This document shows, in pieces, positions 8,890-18,459 of a stretch of 64,000 nt of DNA. Made by a program: the position numbers and the translations under genes. Every line of letters begins with the position of its first letter. The first letter of the stretch is position 1. The stretch comes from CAYVVD01 sp964454975 (GTDB lineage Bacteria; Bacteroidota; Ignavibacteria; Kapaibacteriales; UBA2268): the NCBI GenBank assembly GCA_964454975.1, contig CAYVVD010000011.1, forward strand, positions 1-64,000, read 5' to 3'. The notes beneath the pieces were generated by a model. The model was not told the origin of the DNA, made no database searches, and was given only the letters and a program-made list of their open reading frames with translations.

Positions 8890-10491
8890 ATGATAAACTT
8901 CAGCTTCGATAATATTGGCGGATTCTCCCGCTTGTTTTTAGATTTTATAGAAAACAAGCCTGATATTCTTAAGAGATTTCCATCTAACAAAAACCAACAG
9001 GAGTTAATAAACAAATTATCCGGAGGGAAATATAACAGAGCAGGGTTAAAAGCAACAATTGAAAATTCAATGGACGGCTTAATTAATGATAAAATGGCTA
9101 TTGCAAATATTAAGCTTATTGAAGAGAAGAATACGTTTTTTGTTGTAACAGGCCAGCAAATCGGATTATTTGGCGGCCCATTATATATTCTACTAAAAAT
9201 CCGTACAGCCATAAACAAAGCAAACAACCTGAATAAAATATACCCCGGATATAATTTTATTCCTCTTTTCTGGATAGAAGACAACGACCACGACCAGAGG
9301 GAAGCATCTAAAGCATACTTCACGGATATAGATTATAAATTAATTGAGTTGTCGGTCCCCTTAAGCATTGAGGGCGATATTACATCCGATATTAATTTTG
9401 ATGAATCAATAACAGAACAAATCGAAATCATTAAATCTGAAATACAATCAACAACTTACACCGAAGAATTAATTCAGCTTTTAAATAGCATCTATCAACC
9501 CAATAGAAGCTGGCTTGAAGCATTTTCGCATCTTATGGCAGAAATATTCAAAGGTACAGGTTTATTGCTCCTGAGCGCATCTATTGCCCGGAAAAACAGC
9601 ATGTTTAACGAGCCTGTAAAGAAGGAATTAAACAATATCGGGAAAACCAGGAAATTGGTTGAAAAGGGAAATGCTGAATTGGAGAAACTGAATTACCACA
9701 TTCAGGCAAAAATCAAAGATTTAAACTTATTCCTGCATGAAAAGGAGAGCAGGTTCAGGATTGAAGTTGATAATAATGGATTAGTCTCTAATGGTAAATC
9801 GTTCTCTTTTGATGATTTAAATGAATTAGCCGAAAACAGTGAAAACTTCTCCCCTCAGGTACTGCTCAGACCATTATTCCAGGATTATGCGATTCCTACA
9901 GTTATGTATGTGGCAGGCCCGAGCGAGATAGGTTACCTGGCGCAAACCAAAGAGCTATATTTTTATTTTGAATTACCAATGCCGGTTATTCAGCCACGCA
10001 TTTCAGCAACTTTTGTGGATAAAACTTCATCGCGGGCAATGGAAAAAGAGAACTTAAGCATTCTTTATTTCCTGAGAGAGTTCCAATTAATTGAAAGAGA
10101 ACTGAAAACAGAGCTGATGGAAGAAGAACATTCTACCATATTCTCCGAAGCCAAAACAAGACTCTATTCATTGTATAATTCAATACTTTACGAGATTGTG
10201 AAAGTTGATAAAAATCTCGAGAATACACTTAAAGGAAACCTGCAAAAAAGTATTAACCTATTAGAGAATATTGAGAAAAAAACAGCCTCGGCAACAAAGA
10301 AGAAACACGAGATTCTTTTCGAAAGGTATATAAGAGTATCTAATTTCCTTTATCCAAAAGGTAGTTTGCAAGAGAGGTTTCTCTGCCCGTTGAATATAAT
10401 AAACCTATGCGGAATGCAAGGGCTCAGAGATATATTGAAGAAAATGGAAAACCTGGAAGGTGGCAAACACTACCAAGTTGAATTGTTTTAA
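8890..10491 (+). CDS. bshC: Bacillithiol biosynthesis cysteine-adding protein BshC
   Basis: 533 residues, the usual BshC length. Recognisable blocks are TGQQIGLFGGPLYILLK (near residues 95-110), the FIPLFWIEDNDHDQREA block with its HIGH-like EDNDHD motif, RPLFQDYAIPTVMYVAGPSEIGYLAQ, and a C-terminal PLNIINLCGMQGL. BshC is a Rossmann-fold enzyme with a coiled-coil arm, assigned the last step of bacillithiol synthesis (adding cysteine to GlcN-malate). bshA and bshB are not here. ATG at 8890 is chosen; a GTG lies one codon upstream. It is convergent with nuoN, the two stops being directly adjacent. Confidence 0.95.
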   Translation: MINFSFDNIGGFSRLFLDFIENKPDILKRFPSNKNQQELINKLSGGKYNRAGLKATIENSMDGLINDKMAIANIKLIEEKNTFFVVTGQQIGLFGGPLYILLKIRTAINKANNLNKIYPGYNFIPLFWIEDNDHDQREASKAYFTDIDYKLIELSVPLSIEGDITSDINFDESITEQIEIIKSEIQSTTYTEELIQLLNSIYQPNRSWLEAFSHLMAEIFKGTGLLLLSASIARKNSMFNEPVKKELNNIGKTRKLVEKGNAELEKLNYHIQAKIKDLNLFLHEKESRFRIEVDNNGLVSNGKSFSFDDLNELAENSENFSPQVLLRPLFQDYAIPTVMYVAGPSEIGYLAQTKELYFYFELPMPVIQPRISATFVDKTSSRAMEKENLSILYFLREFQLIERELKTELMEEEHSTIFSEAKTRLYSLYNSILYEIVKVDKNLENTLKGNLQKSINLLENIEKKTASATKKKHEILFERYIRVSNFLYPKGSLQERFLCPLNIINLCGMQGLRDILKKMENLEGGKHYQVELF

Positions 10492-12000
10492 TTATCCTAT
10501 GAACACCTGTGCGTAGCTTTTTGCCCATGCCAGCATTGGAGACCAGTAAACTCCAAATAGTATTACAGGCACTGTAAGCACGAGAACAAGAGCTATACTT
10601 CCGGCGCTGAAGCTTAATTCGCCTTTTTGAGTATCCTGACCCCGAAGGTACATGTTTCTAAATACCTTGGCATAATAATACAATGATATAACAGAGTTTA
10701 GTACTCCGATTACAGCCAGCCATATCAATCCCTGGTCAAGGATTGCAGTGAATATCCATAATTTACCGATAAAACCAAATGTAGGCGGCAATCCTGTTAA
10801 TGAAATAAGGAATATTGTCATGCAGGCGCCTAATAATGGTGTACGGTAGCCCATCCCCTGGTAATCGTCAAGCTCTTCGCTTCCGGTTTTGTTTGCTATC
10901 AGCATCACGACATAAAAGGCACCGAGGTTCATGATAAGGTATGAGAGGAAATAGATCATTACGGCAGTTGTACCTGTTTCATTCATCACAACAACACCCA
11001 TTAATATATACCCGGCATGGGCAATGCTGGAATATGCAAGCAGTCGTTTTACGTTATTTTGCCACAATGCAACCAGGTTTCCAAGCGACATTGTAATAAC
11101 AGCCAGGACCGCCACTATATACTGCCAGTCAATTCCTGATATTGTTACCCAGATTGCGTCGGTTGACATCGCAGGATCAATAAATGATGCCTTCAGGAAC
11201 CTGATTAAAACAGCAAAACCGGCGGCTTTTGATGCTACTGATAGCAATGCTGTAATTGTTACAGGCGCACCTTCGTAAACATCGGGTGTCCAAAAGTGAA
11301 ATGGTACTGCAGATATTTTATATGCAATTCCGGCAATAATCATAAGTCCGGAAACAAACAAAGCTATTTGATTTACGCTGTTTGAAAGCAGGTATTCATT
11401 GAGTTCAGTAAAGTTTAGAGTACCGGTTAGTCCAAATAATATAGAAATACCATAGATCATCACTCCGGATGAAACAGCCCCGAAGATTACATATTTCAAA
11501 GAAGCTTCGCTGGAGCGCTTTACTTCTTTGGTATATCCTGCGAGGATATAGGAACTGATTGACATAGTCTCGATAGCAAGGTACACCATAATCATGTTTG
11601 TTGCAGAACAAAGCAGGAACATTCCGAATGTCATTCCAATAATCAGGTAGTAATACTCACCAAGTCCAATGCCCGAGTCTTCCAATTCTTTGGAAAAGAA
11701 TGACATAAGTATAACTATCACACCTGAAAGGAGAATTAACCATTTAAAGAAAATAGCAAACGGATCAACAACAAGCATCCGGGAAAAAATAAAGGAACTG
11801 TCACCTGCCTGACCCAGCAGAAATATTGCTGTAACGCCCAGGCCAATTAAAGAAACATACCCTGCTATATGCTTTGATTGCTTAAAAATCAAATCAAGAA
11901 TCAGGGCAACAAGGAATGTAGCCACAAGCGCAGCTTCCGGTGCAAACAAACCGACGCTTTTTGTTAGTTGGTCTATGAAATATGTATCTACTGAGAACAT
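10492..12000 (-). CDS. nuoN: NADH-quinone oxidoreductase subunit N
   Basis: 502 residues, almost all transmembrane helices, of the Mrp-antiporter-like subunit family. Conserved blocks: the AIETMSISSYILAGYTKEVKRSSEASLKYVIFGA segment, with its key TM5 Glu in ETMS, KISAVPFHFWTPDVYEGAPVTITALLSVASKAAG with the TM7 Lys, and RLLAYSSIAHAGYILMG. It forms one of the proton channels in the complex I membrane arm. It is the last gene of the nuo operon, 21 bp after nuoM. Confidence 0.96.
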   Translation of the reverse strand: MFSVDTYFIDQLTKSVGLFAPEAALVATFLVALILDLIFKQSKHIAGYVSLIGLGVTAIFLLGQAGDSSFIFSRMLVVDPFAIFFKWLILLSGVIVILMSFFSKELEDSGIGLGEYYYLIIGMTFGMFLLCSATNMIMVYLAIETMSISSYILAGYTKEVKRSSEASLKYVIFGAVSSGVMIYGISILFGLTGTLNFTELNEYLLSNSVNQIALFVSGLMIIAGIAYKISAVPFHFWTPDVYEGAPVTITALLSVASKAAGFAVLIRFLKASFIDPAMSTDAIWVTISGIDWQYIVAVLAVITMSLGNLVALWQNNVKRLLAYSSIAHAGYILMGVVVMNETGTTAVMIYFLSYLIMNLGAFYVVMLIANKTGSEELDDYQGMGYRTPLLGACMTIFLISLTGLPPTFGFIGKLWIFTAILDQGLIWLAVIGVLNSVISLYYYAKVFRNMYLRGQDTQKGELSFSAGSIALVLVLTVPVILFGVYWSPMLAWAKSYAQVFIG

Positions 12001-12021
12001 AGCTTCAGTCCATATTCAATT

Positions 12022-13653
12022 TTACATCCCGGCAATACTTCCGGCAGTTTTAACAAAATCAATAAGGTGATTTACCGAAGTAGTCATCAATCCGGTGACA
12101 GGGTTCGGGTTAATACCAAGATAAATAACGATAAGCCCCAAAGGTACAAGGGCAGTAAGCTCAACAGCGTTTATATCATCACCTTTGTATTTTTTGCCGG
12201 TCGGATCCCAAGGGCCTTTCCATTTATCAGGGATTTTACCGAAGAAAACTTTTTGCAATGCCCAGAGCATATAGGCGGCGCCAATAATAATACCGGAACC
12301 CGAAATAATTGTATAAAGCGGGTAAGTCTGGAATGCTCCGAGGAACACGAATATCTCGCTGATAAAGCCGCTAAGCCCGGGAAGGCCTATAGCCGCAAAA
12401 AATGCAACAGTCATAATTCCCGTATAAACTGGCATTTTGTTGGCAAGACCGCCGAAATCATCGAGGCCTCTTGTATGGGCGCGGTCATATACAACCCCCA
12501 CAATCATAAAGAGCATTGAAGTGATTGTGCCGTGATTGAACATCTGGAATATAGCTCCAACCATACCTTCTGTATTCATTGATGCCATACCGAGCATAAC
12601 GAAGCCCATGTGGGAGACAGAAGAATATGCAATCAGCTTCTTTAGGTCACGTTTACCCACTTTGTGCTGGCCGAGAGCACAGAAAGCGCCATAAACTATA
12701 CTTACCACACCAATGATTGCAATCCATTCCTGGAAGTAATATACGGCATCGGGGAACATTGGCCAGCTTATCCGAAGCATGCCATAAGTACCCATTTTAA
12801 GGAGGACACCTGCAAGAATTACACTGATTGGTGTAGGAGCCTCCACGTGAGCATCCGGCAGCCAGGTGTGAAACGGAACAGTTGGTACTTTGATGGCAAA
12901 TCCTATAAACAAGGCCGCAAAGGCAATGTATCTCCAGTCGGTATTCATTCCTGCAAGCAGTGAATTCGGATCGTACTTCAATGGATCCATCATATCGAGC
13001 ATGTTAAAGGAACCGACAGCGAAGTAAAGCGCGATCATCACCAGAAGCATGAATACCGAGCCAAATAATGTATAGAGGAAAAATTTAATAGCGGCATATT
13101 CTTTTCTCGGGCCTCCCCAGATACCAATCAGGAAGTACATCGGTAAAAGCATGAGTTCCCAGAACAGGTAGAAGAGGAAAAAGTCGAGCGCAACAAAAAC
13201 ACCCATCATACCGGTGTCAAGCAACAGGTACATCAGGAAGTAGCCTTTAACAGCTTTGTTGATACTCCATGAAGCAAATGATGCAGTGAAGCATACAATT
13301 GCTGTCAAAAGTATCATTGGTGCACTTATGCCGTCAATACCTACGAAATAGTCAACGCGGATATCGCCAAGCAATGGCAGGCCTGTTACTTCAATCCACC
13401 TTACTCTTTCCACAAACTGAAAGCTTTCGGCCTGGTTTATTCCTGCCATCGAAAGGTCGAAATTCAGGCATAAAGCAGACGCTATAACAAGCTGGAGAAA
13501 AGTAAATCCAACCGTAACCCACCTGAACATAGTCGTAGAAACCTGCCTGCTGTTTTCGTCTTTGCCGGTAGGTATAAGCAATATTACCAGCATACCGATA
13601 ACAGGCAGGAATGTAATAAGGGTTAGCGGCCCAATCCCTAATATTTCAAACAT
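12022..13653 (-). CDS. nuoM: NADH-quinone oxidoreductase subunit M
   Basis: 543 residues of antiporter-like membrane protein. Diagnostic stretches: LFYLFWELMLLPMYFLIGIWGG with the essential TM5 Glu, IKVPTVPFHTWLPDAHVEAPTPISVILAGVLLKMGTYG, and KKLIAYSSVSHMGFVMLG. The ATG at 13653 is preceded by GGAGG, so it is preferred to a TTG one codon earlier. It is a proton-pumping channel subunit of complex I, positioned between nuoL and nuoN as in the standard order. Confidence 0.96.
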   Translation of the reverse strand: MFEILGIGPLTLITFLPVIGMLVILLIPTGKDENSRQVSTTMFRWVTVGFTFLQLVIASALCLNFDLSMAGINQAESFQFVERVRWIEVTGLPLLGDIRVDYFVGIDGISAPMILLTAIVCFTASFASWSINKAVKGYFLMYLLLDTGMMGVFVALDFFLFYLFWELMLLPMYFLIGIWGGPRKEYAAIKFFLYTLFGSVFMLLVMIALYFAVGSFNMLDMMDPLKYDPNSLLAGMNTDWRYIAFAALFIGFAIKVPTVPFHTWLPDAHVEAPTPISVILAGVLLKMGTYGMLRISWPMFPDAVYYFQEWIAIIGVVSIVYGAFCALGQHKVGKRDLKKLIAYSSVSHMGFVMLGMASMNTEGMVGAIFQMFNHGTITSMLFMIVGVVYDRAHTRGLDDFGGLANKMPVYTGIMTVAFFAAIGLPGLSGFISEIFVFLGAFQTYPLYTIISGSGIIIGAAYMLWALQKVFFGKIPDKWKGPWDPTGKKYKGDDINAVELTALVPLGLIVIYLGINPNPVTGLMTTSVNHLIDFVKTAGSIAGM

Positions 13654-13687
13654 CAATCCTCCGCGTATTTATTTTTTCTAACATTTT

Positions 13688-15868
13688 CTATATCAGGAAA
13701 TAAAACAGTATCATTATACCGATTATCGCAAAAGCGACATATGTCTGAACGCTGCCTGTCTGGAATTTGCGAATTATTGCACCAAAGAATCCCGTAAGGT
13801 TCCCGGTGAGGTTAACAAGCCCGTCAATGATGATGTTATCGAACTTGCCAACTATCCACGAGACACCACTTGTTAACCTTCCTATCAGGTTAACAATTCC
13901 GTCAACCACCTTAAGGTCGAACCATGAGAGTATCCGGGATAGGAGTACAGTGCCACCTATCGCCGTTTTATCGTAAATTTCATCGAAATACCATTTATTC
14001 AGGGACAGCTTGTATAGCCTTCCTTCAAACATTTTTGCCATATTATCAGCACTTACCATCTTGAACTGGTACATCACAAATGCAAAGAGAATTCCCAACC
14101 CGGCAACAATCAGGGATAATGCCATTGCTGTATAGTGCTGGTGATGCATCTCTTCTTCGAACTTGTTAAGTGCCTGATGTTCTTCAGCGTGGCTTCCCTT
14201 GTCTGAATGTTCTGGCTCTGCAGAATGTGTTTCTTCTAAATGCACGCCTGATTCAGAAGGAGCATGAGCGGCATTTTCCATCCCATAAGGAACAAGGAAG
14301 TCCCATTGGTGTTCAGCAGGAACTACTGTGGCCGGAGCAGCATTATTATGTGCAAACCAGCCTGAACCGCCGTCTATAGGATTAAATGAATAGAATACCC
14401 ATGAAGATAATACAATAAGTATGATAAGAGGGTATGTAATCAGCTTATTATTTTCTTTTGTTTTTGCCGCATGAACTGTTTTTGGCTTACCATGGAATGC
14501 TTCTATCAAGAGTCTGAACATATAAAATGCAGTCATTGCGGCAGCTCCGAACCCGGCTACCGGTATAAGCCAATGCCCGCTAAGTTCCCCAAATGCCAGA
14601 GTACCGGCAAGTATTCCGTCTTTGCTTAAAAAACCCGAAGTAAGTGGTACACCACTAATGGCAAGTGTGGCTACCAAGAATGTCAGATATGTAATTGGCA
14701 TTGTTTTTCTCAAACCACCCATATTCCGGATATCCTGGGCATCGGTATGATGGTCATGTGCTTTGTGCAATGCAATGTGCATGGCATGAATAACTGAGCC
14801 GGAGGCAAGAAAGAGGCATGCTTTGAACCAGGCGTGCGTTACCAGGTGAAAGAAGCCGAATGTGTATGCCCCGATACCGAGCGCCATAACCATATATCCG
14901 AGTTGGCTGACAGTTGAATAAGCCAGCACTTTTTTAAAGTCATTTTGAGTGAGTGCAATAGTAGCTGCAATAAACGCCGTAACAGCGCCAATATATGCAA
15001 TGAAGAGCAAGGCATCTGCAGTCATCAGAGGGAACATTTTTGCAGTCAGGTAAACACCTGCTGCAACCATCGTGGCAGCATGAATCAAGGCGCTTACAGG
15101 AGTCGGGCCTTCCATCGCATCGGGTAGCCAGACATGCAACGGGAACTGCGCAGATTTGCCGATTGCACCACAAAACAGACCAATTCCGGCAAGTGTAAGC
15201 ATGGTGCTGCTGTCAAATGGCAGATGCCCCATACCAATATGCTCGAATATTTCGTCAAACATGAAAGTGCCATAAGCAAAGTAGATTATTAAAACGCCTG
15301 CCAGCAGGCCGAGGTCTCCAATCCTGTTAGTGATAAATGCTTTTTTGCTTGCGTTTGCAGCAGAATCTTTCTCATACCAGAAACCAATTAGCAAGTATGA
15401 ACTAAGTCCGACAAGTTCCCAAAAGATATATATGTTTAGAAGGTTATTTGCTATTACAATACCGAGCATCGAAAATGTGAACACACCGAGGTAGGCAAAG
15501 AAGCGCGGGAACCTTTTGTCACCCTTCATATATTCAACAGAAAAGATATGAACCAAAAGCGAAATCAGGTTGACGACAATCAGCATTATCGCTGCAAGGT
15601 TATCAATACCCAGGCCAAGTTGTATAGTTTTGTTACCAAGGTAAATCCAATCCAGCTTCCATTGGAGCATCTGTACATCAGCATGTGTCACCAGCTTGTG
15701 ATAACAGACAAAAACAGACAGGACCATACTTCCGAGCATCATTGCAATTGCAATTAGCGATGAAGGCTTGTCCCCCAACCTTTTGCCAAAGAAAATGTTG
15801 ATGACAAATCCCAGCAGCGGCAGGAAAAGAATAATCGCCGACAAAGTTAATAGTGTATCTGCTGTCAT
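13688..15868 (-). CDS. nuoL: NADH-quinone oxidoreductase subunit L
   Basis: 726 residues, longer than the ~610 of the E. coli subunit. The core is typical: IYIFWELVGLSSYLLIGFWYEKDSAANASKKAFITNRIGD, SAQFPLHVWLPDAMEGPTPVSALIHAATMVAAGVYL, and KKVLAYSTVSQLGYMVMALG. The extra length is partly a charged, His/Glu-rich insertion around residues 505-575 (HSAEPEHSDKGSHAEEHQ) between TM helices before the C-terminal lateral helix region. This distal proton channel carries the long helix that runs along the membrane arm. It is 25 bp after nuoK. Confidence 0.96.
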   Translation of the reverse strand: MTADTLLTLSAIILFLPLLGFVINIFFGKRLGDKPSSLIAIAMMLGSMVLSVFVCYHKLVTHADVQMLQWKLDWIYLGNKTIQLGLGIDNLAAIMLIVVNLISLLVHIFSVEYMKGDKRFPRFFAYLGVFTFSMLGIVIANNLLNIYIFWELVGLSSYLLIGFWYEKDSAANASKKAFITNRIGDLGLLAGVLIIYFAYGTFMFDEIFEHIGMGHLPFDSSTMLTLAGIGLFCGAIGKSAQFPLHVWLPDAMEGPTPVSALIHAATMVAAGVYLTAKMFPLMTADALLFIAYIGAVTAFIAATIALTQNDFKKVLAYSTVSQLGYMVMALGIGAYTFGFFHLVTHAWFKACLFLASGSVIHAMHIALHKAHDHHTDAQDIRNMGGLRKTMPITYLTFLVATLAISGVPLTSGFLSKDGILAGTLAFGELSGHWLIPVAGFGAAAMTAFYMFRLLIEAFHGKPKTVHAAKTKENNKLITYPLIILIVLSSWVFYSFNPIDGGSGWFAHNNAAPATVVPAEHQWDFLVPYGMENAAHAPSESGVHLEETHSAEPEHSDKGSHAEEHQALNKFEEEMHHQHYTAMALSLIVAGLGILFAFVMYQFKMVSADNMAKMFEGRLYKLSLNKWYFDEIYDKTAIGGTVLLSRILSWFDLKVVDGIVNLIGRLTSGVSWIVGKFDNIIIDGLVNLTGNLTGFFGAIIRKFQTGSVQTYVAFAIIGIMILFYFLI

Positions 15869-15893
15869 AATCTATCCGTTAATCAGTTTTTGC

Positions 15894-16202
15894 CTAATCC
15901 TTCATCTTGCTTACTTCATCAACATTTACGTGCTTGTAATTCCTGTAAATGTTGAGAACAATCGCCAGCGCCACAGCCGCCTCGGCTGCTGCAAGAATAA
16001 TCACAAAGATTGTTGCTACATGGCCTTCTATATTCATCCCGCCAAAACGGGAAAAAGCTACAAAATTTAAATTTGCTGCATTAAGGATAAGCTCAAGGCC
16101 CATGAGCACCATAATAGCATTCTTACGGGTTACAACACCAAAAATTCCAAGAGAAAAAAGTATCGCACTGATTGTCAGGTAATGTTCAAGGCCTATGCTC
16201 AT
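15894..16202 (-). CDS. nuoK: NADH-quinone oxidoreductase subunit K
   Basis: 102 residues, three membrane helices, standard NuoK length. The conserved block is LMGLELILNAANLNFVAFSRF, where the TM2 Glu (MGLELILN) is part of the central proton path; a second Glu in AAAEAAVALAIVLN matches the TM3 position. The start overlaps the nuoJ stop by four bases (ATGA), indicating coupled translation. Confidence 0.96.
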   Translation of the reverse strand: MSIGLEHYLTISAILFSLGIFGVVTRKNAIMVLMGLELILNAANLNFVAFSRFGGMNIEGHVATIFVIILAAAEAAVALAIVLNIYRNYKHVNVDEVSKMKD

Positions 16203-16717
16203 TTTGTGCCTCCCGTATTTTTAACCCTAGCAATTAATGCCGCTCCTACAATCGCTATCAAAAGCAACACGGACGCTACCTCAAATGCAATCAGGTAATC
16301 AGTAAGCAAAACATATCCGATGACATGGATTGTTGATTCTACTTCCTGAGTATCCGCTTTTACCCAGCTCACATTTTGATAAAGGACATAAAGTAATACT
16401 GCTACAAGACCACAGACAAAATACATGGAATAAATCTGAAATTTTCCGGTCACGCCACCCCTTATATCCACTCCGGTTATGTTTGATGTAAGCATAACAC
16501 CAAATATCAGCAGCACAAGAATACCGCCTATGTAAATCATTATTTGCGTGATTGCTATAAAATCAGCCATCAGCATAGCATAAAAACCTGCCATCCCAAA
16601 TAATGTAAAAAGCAGTGCAAATGCAGAATGCATGATATTCTTCGACGTCACAACAATCAATCCGGAGATTAACGTGATTGCGGCGAATAAATAAAAAGCT
16701 ATTGCATACCAGTCCAT
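16199..16717 (-). CDS. nuoJ: NADH-quinone oxidoreductase subunit J
   Basis: 172 residues with five predicted membrane helices, normal for NuoJ. It contains MHSAFALLFTLFGMAGFYAMLMADFIAITQIMIYIGGILVLLIFGVMLT, the most conserved NuoJ segment, whose third helix (pi-bulge region) moves during coupling in known structures. It sits 31 bp after nuoI and overlaps nuoK. Confidence 0.95.
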   Translation of the reverse strand: MDWYAIAFYLFAAITLISGLIVVTSKNIMHSAFALLFTLFGMAGFYAMLMADFIAITQIMIYIGGILVLLIFGVMLTSNITGVDIRGGVTGKFQIYSMYFVCGLVAVLLYVLYQNVSWVKADTQEVESTIHVIGYVLLTDYLIAFEVASVLLLIAIVGAALIARVKNTGGTK

Positions 16718-16748
16718 AATCCAGTCCGTTTACGGGTATATTATTGCA

Positions 16749-17366
16749 TTAATCATCAGACTCATCATCATTTTCAGATTCTGTATTATTTTCAGCCTTT
16801 TCTTTGGCTGCTTTAGCAGCTTTGGCTTTAGCAGCTGCAGCTTTTTGCGCCTGCATTTTTTTTGCATGCTCGGAATACATGGCTTTTTTCTCAGCAACCT
16901 GCTCAGGAGTCATCTCTGAAAATCTATATATTAAATCTTCCCTTTTGCGGGTAGAATATTCAAATTCAGTTGTCATGACAATTGCCTCAGTCGGGCAGGC
17001 TTCTGTGCAAAGGCCACAGAAACAACATTTGGCATGGTCCAGGTCATATTTAGATACCCAGAGTCCGCGCTTTTTACCAGATGTTTTAAGTGGTGGGATA
17101 ACATCATCCGGCACGACCTTAATGGTTTCAACATCAATACAGTTTACGGGGCAAGCCCTTACACAACCTCCACAGCCATTGCAATCATCATATACCAGTT
17201 GAAGCCGGTTGCGTGCGTTTGACGGCATATCACCGGATCTAACCGGATGATAGCTGTCCGGGTATTGGTTAGTTACTTTCTTTGCAAACAAGTGCTCCAG
17301 TGTGATTCTCATACCAATAAGTACTGTATAGAATCCAAGCCATATATTTTTAAAGTAATTTATCAT
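16749..17366 (-). CDS. nuoI: NADH-quinone oxidoreductase subunit I (2x 4Fe-4S)
   Basis: 205 residues. Two ferredoxin-type cluster motifs are clear: CNGCGGCVRACPVNC and CCFCGLCTEACPTEA, which hold clusters N6a and N6b that pass electrons toward NuoB. The C-terminal ~55 residues are an unusual Ala/Lys-rich helix followed by an acidic tail (ENNTESENDDESDD) beyond the usual NuoI end. A GAGGAG site lies 8 nt before the ATG at 17366, so this start is chosen over a GTG three codons upstream. Confidence 0.95.
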   Translation of the reverse strand: MINYFKNIWLGFYTVLIGMRITLEHLFAKKVTNQYPDSYHPVRSGDMPSNARNRLQLVYDDCNGCGGCVRACPVNCIDVETIKVVPDDVIPPLKTSGKKRGLWVSKYDLDHAKCCFCGLCTEACPTEAIVMTTEFEYSTRKREDLIYRFSEMTPEQVAEKKAMYSEHAKKMQAQKAAAAKAKAAKAAKEKAENNTESENDDESDD

Positions 17367-17402
17367 CTGAATCACTCCTCTGAACGAGAATTACATTTAT
17401 AA

Positions 17403-18452
17403 TCATTTTAACATTGTCCAGAGCCCTATCGCAAAGAAGCAAATAAAAGACAATGGCAGAAGGACTTTCCAGCCCACATACATCAACTGGTCAACACGCA
17501 GTCTCGGCAGAGTCCACCTGAGCCAAATCTGGACAAATACAAAAAACATTGCTTTTAATACGAACCATGCCGGCTGTATCCACGGCTGATTCAGAAAATC
17601 GCCAAATGGTGAGTTCCAGCCGCCGAGGAACATAATCGTAATCAATGCAGAAACCAAAAACATATTTGCGTATTCAGCAAAGAAGAACATCGCGAATTTC
17701 ATACCGCTGTATTCGGTGTGATACCCTGCAACGATTTCGGATTCACCCTCGGGAATATCAAAAGGTGTCCTGTTTGTTTCTGCAAGGGCAGCCACGAGAT
17801 AAATAATGAACAGCAATACCATAAATGGTATAACAATAATTTTTCCAATACCACCGGCGCCGCCGAAAATGAACCAATTCCAGAAGCCGCCTGACTGAAG
17901 GTGGTTTATTTCCTGCATGTCGAGAGTACCGGCAAGAGTGGCAATTGTTAATATCGCAATACCGGCGGGAACTTCGTAGCTGATTATCTGCGCAACCGAA
18001 CGCATTGCACCGAGCAATGAGTATTTATTGTTAGATGCCCATCCGCCCATTACTATTCCAATTACAGCAATCGAACCGACTGCGAAAATGAAAAACAATC
18101 CAAGATTAATACCTGACGGGATAAACATAGCGCTGAACGGTATCACTGCAAAACCTGCATATGCTCCCATAAATACTAAATAAGGCGCCATATTAAATAA
18201 TGTCTTATCAACAGCGCTCGGAGTAATGTCCTCTTTTTGTATAAGCTTTACGACCTCGGCAATTGGCTGCAAAACTCCACCGGGGCCTGTTCTCATCGGA
18301 CCAAGCCTTTCCTGTACCCAGGAAGCAATTTTCAGCTCGCCCAGAATTGCAATCAATGCATAGACAATTATAAATGGCAAAGGCAGGAGAACAACTACCA
18401 TGATTGCAAGAAAGTTGTCGCCCATTAACTGATATACAAAATTTTGTTCCAT
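17403..18452 (-). CDS. nuoH: NADH-quinone oxidoreductase subunit H
   Basis: 349 residues, about eight membrane helices. Conserved NuoH features: ASWVQERLGPMRTGPGG near residue 45, EVVKLIQKEDITP, and AALAETNRTPFDIPEGESEIVAGYHTEYSGMKFAMFFFAEY, which lines the quinone chamber and contains the acidic loop. It connects the peripheral and membrane arms. It starts 7 bp after nuoD. Confidence 0.96.
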   Translation of the reverse strand: MEQNFVYQLMGDNFLAIMVVVLLPLPFIIVYALIAILGELKIASWVQERLGPMRTGPGGVLQPIAEVVKLIQKEDITPSAVDKTLFNMAPYLVFMGAYAGFAVIPFSAMFIPSGINLGLFFIFAVGSIAVIGIVMGGWASNNKYSLLGAMRSVAQIISYEVPAGIAILTIATLAGTLDMQEINHLQSGGFWNWFIFGGAGGIGKIIVIPFMVLLFIIYLVAALAETNRTPFDIPEGESEIVAGYHTEYSGMKFAMFFFAEYANMFLVSALITIMFLGGWNSPFGDFLNQPWIQPAWFVLKAMFFVFVQIWLRWTLPRLRVDQLMYVGWKVLLPLSFICFFAIGLWTMLK

Positions 18453-18459
18453 CGTTTAC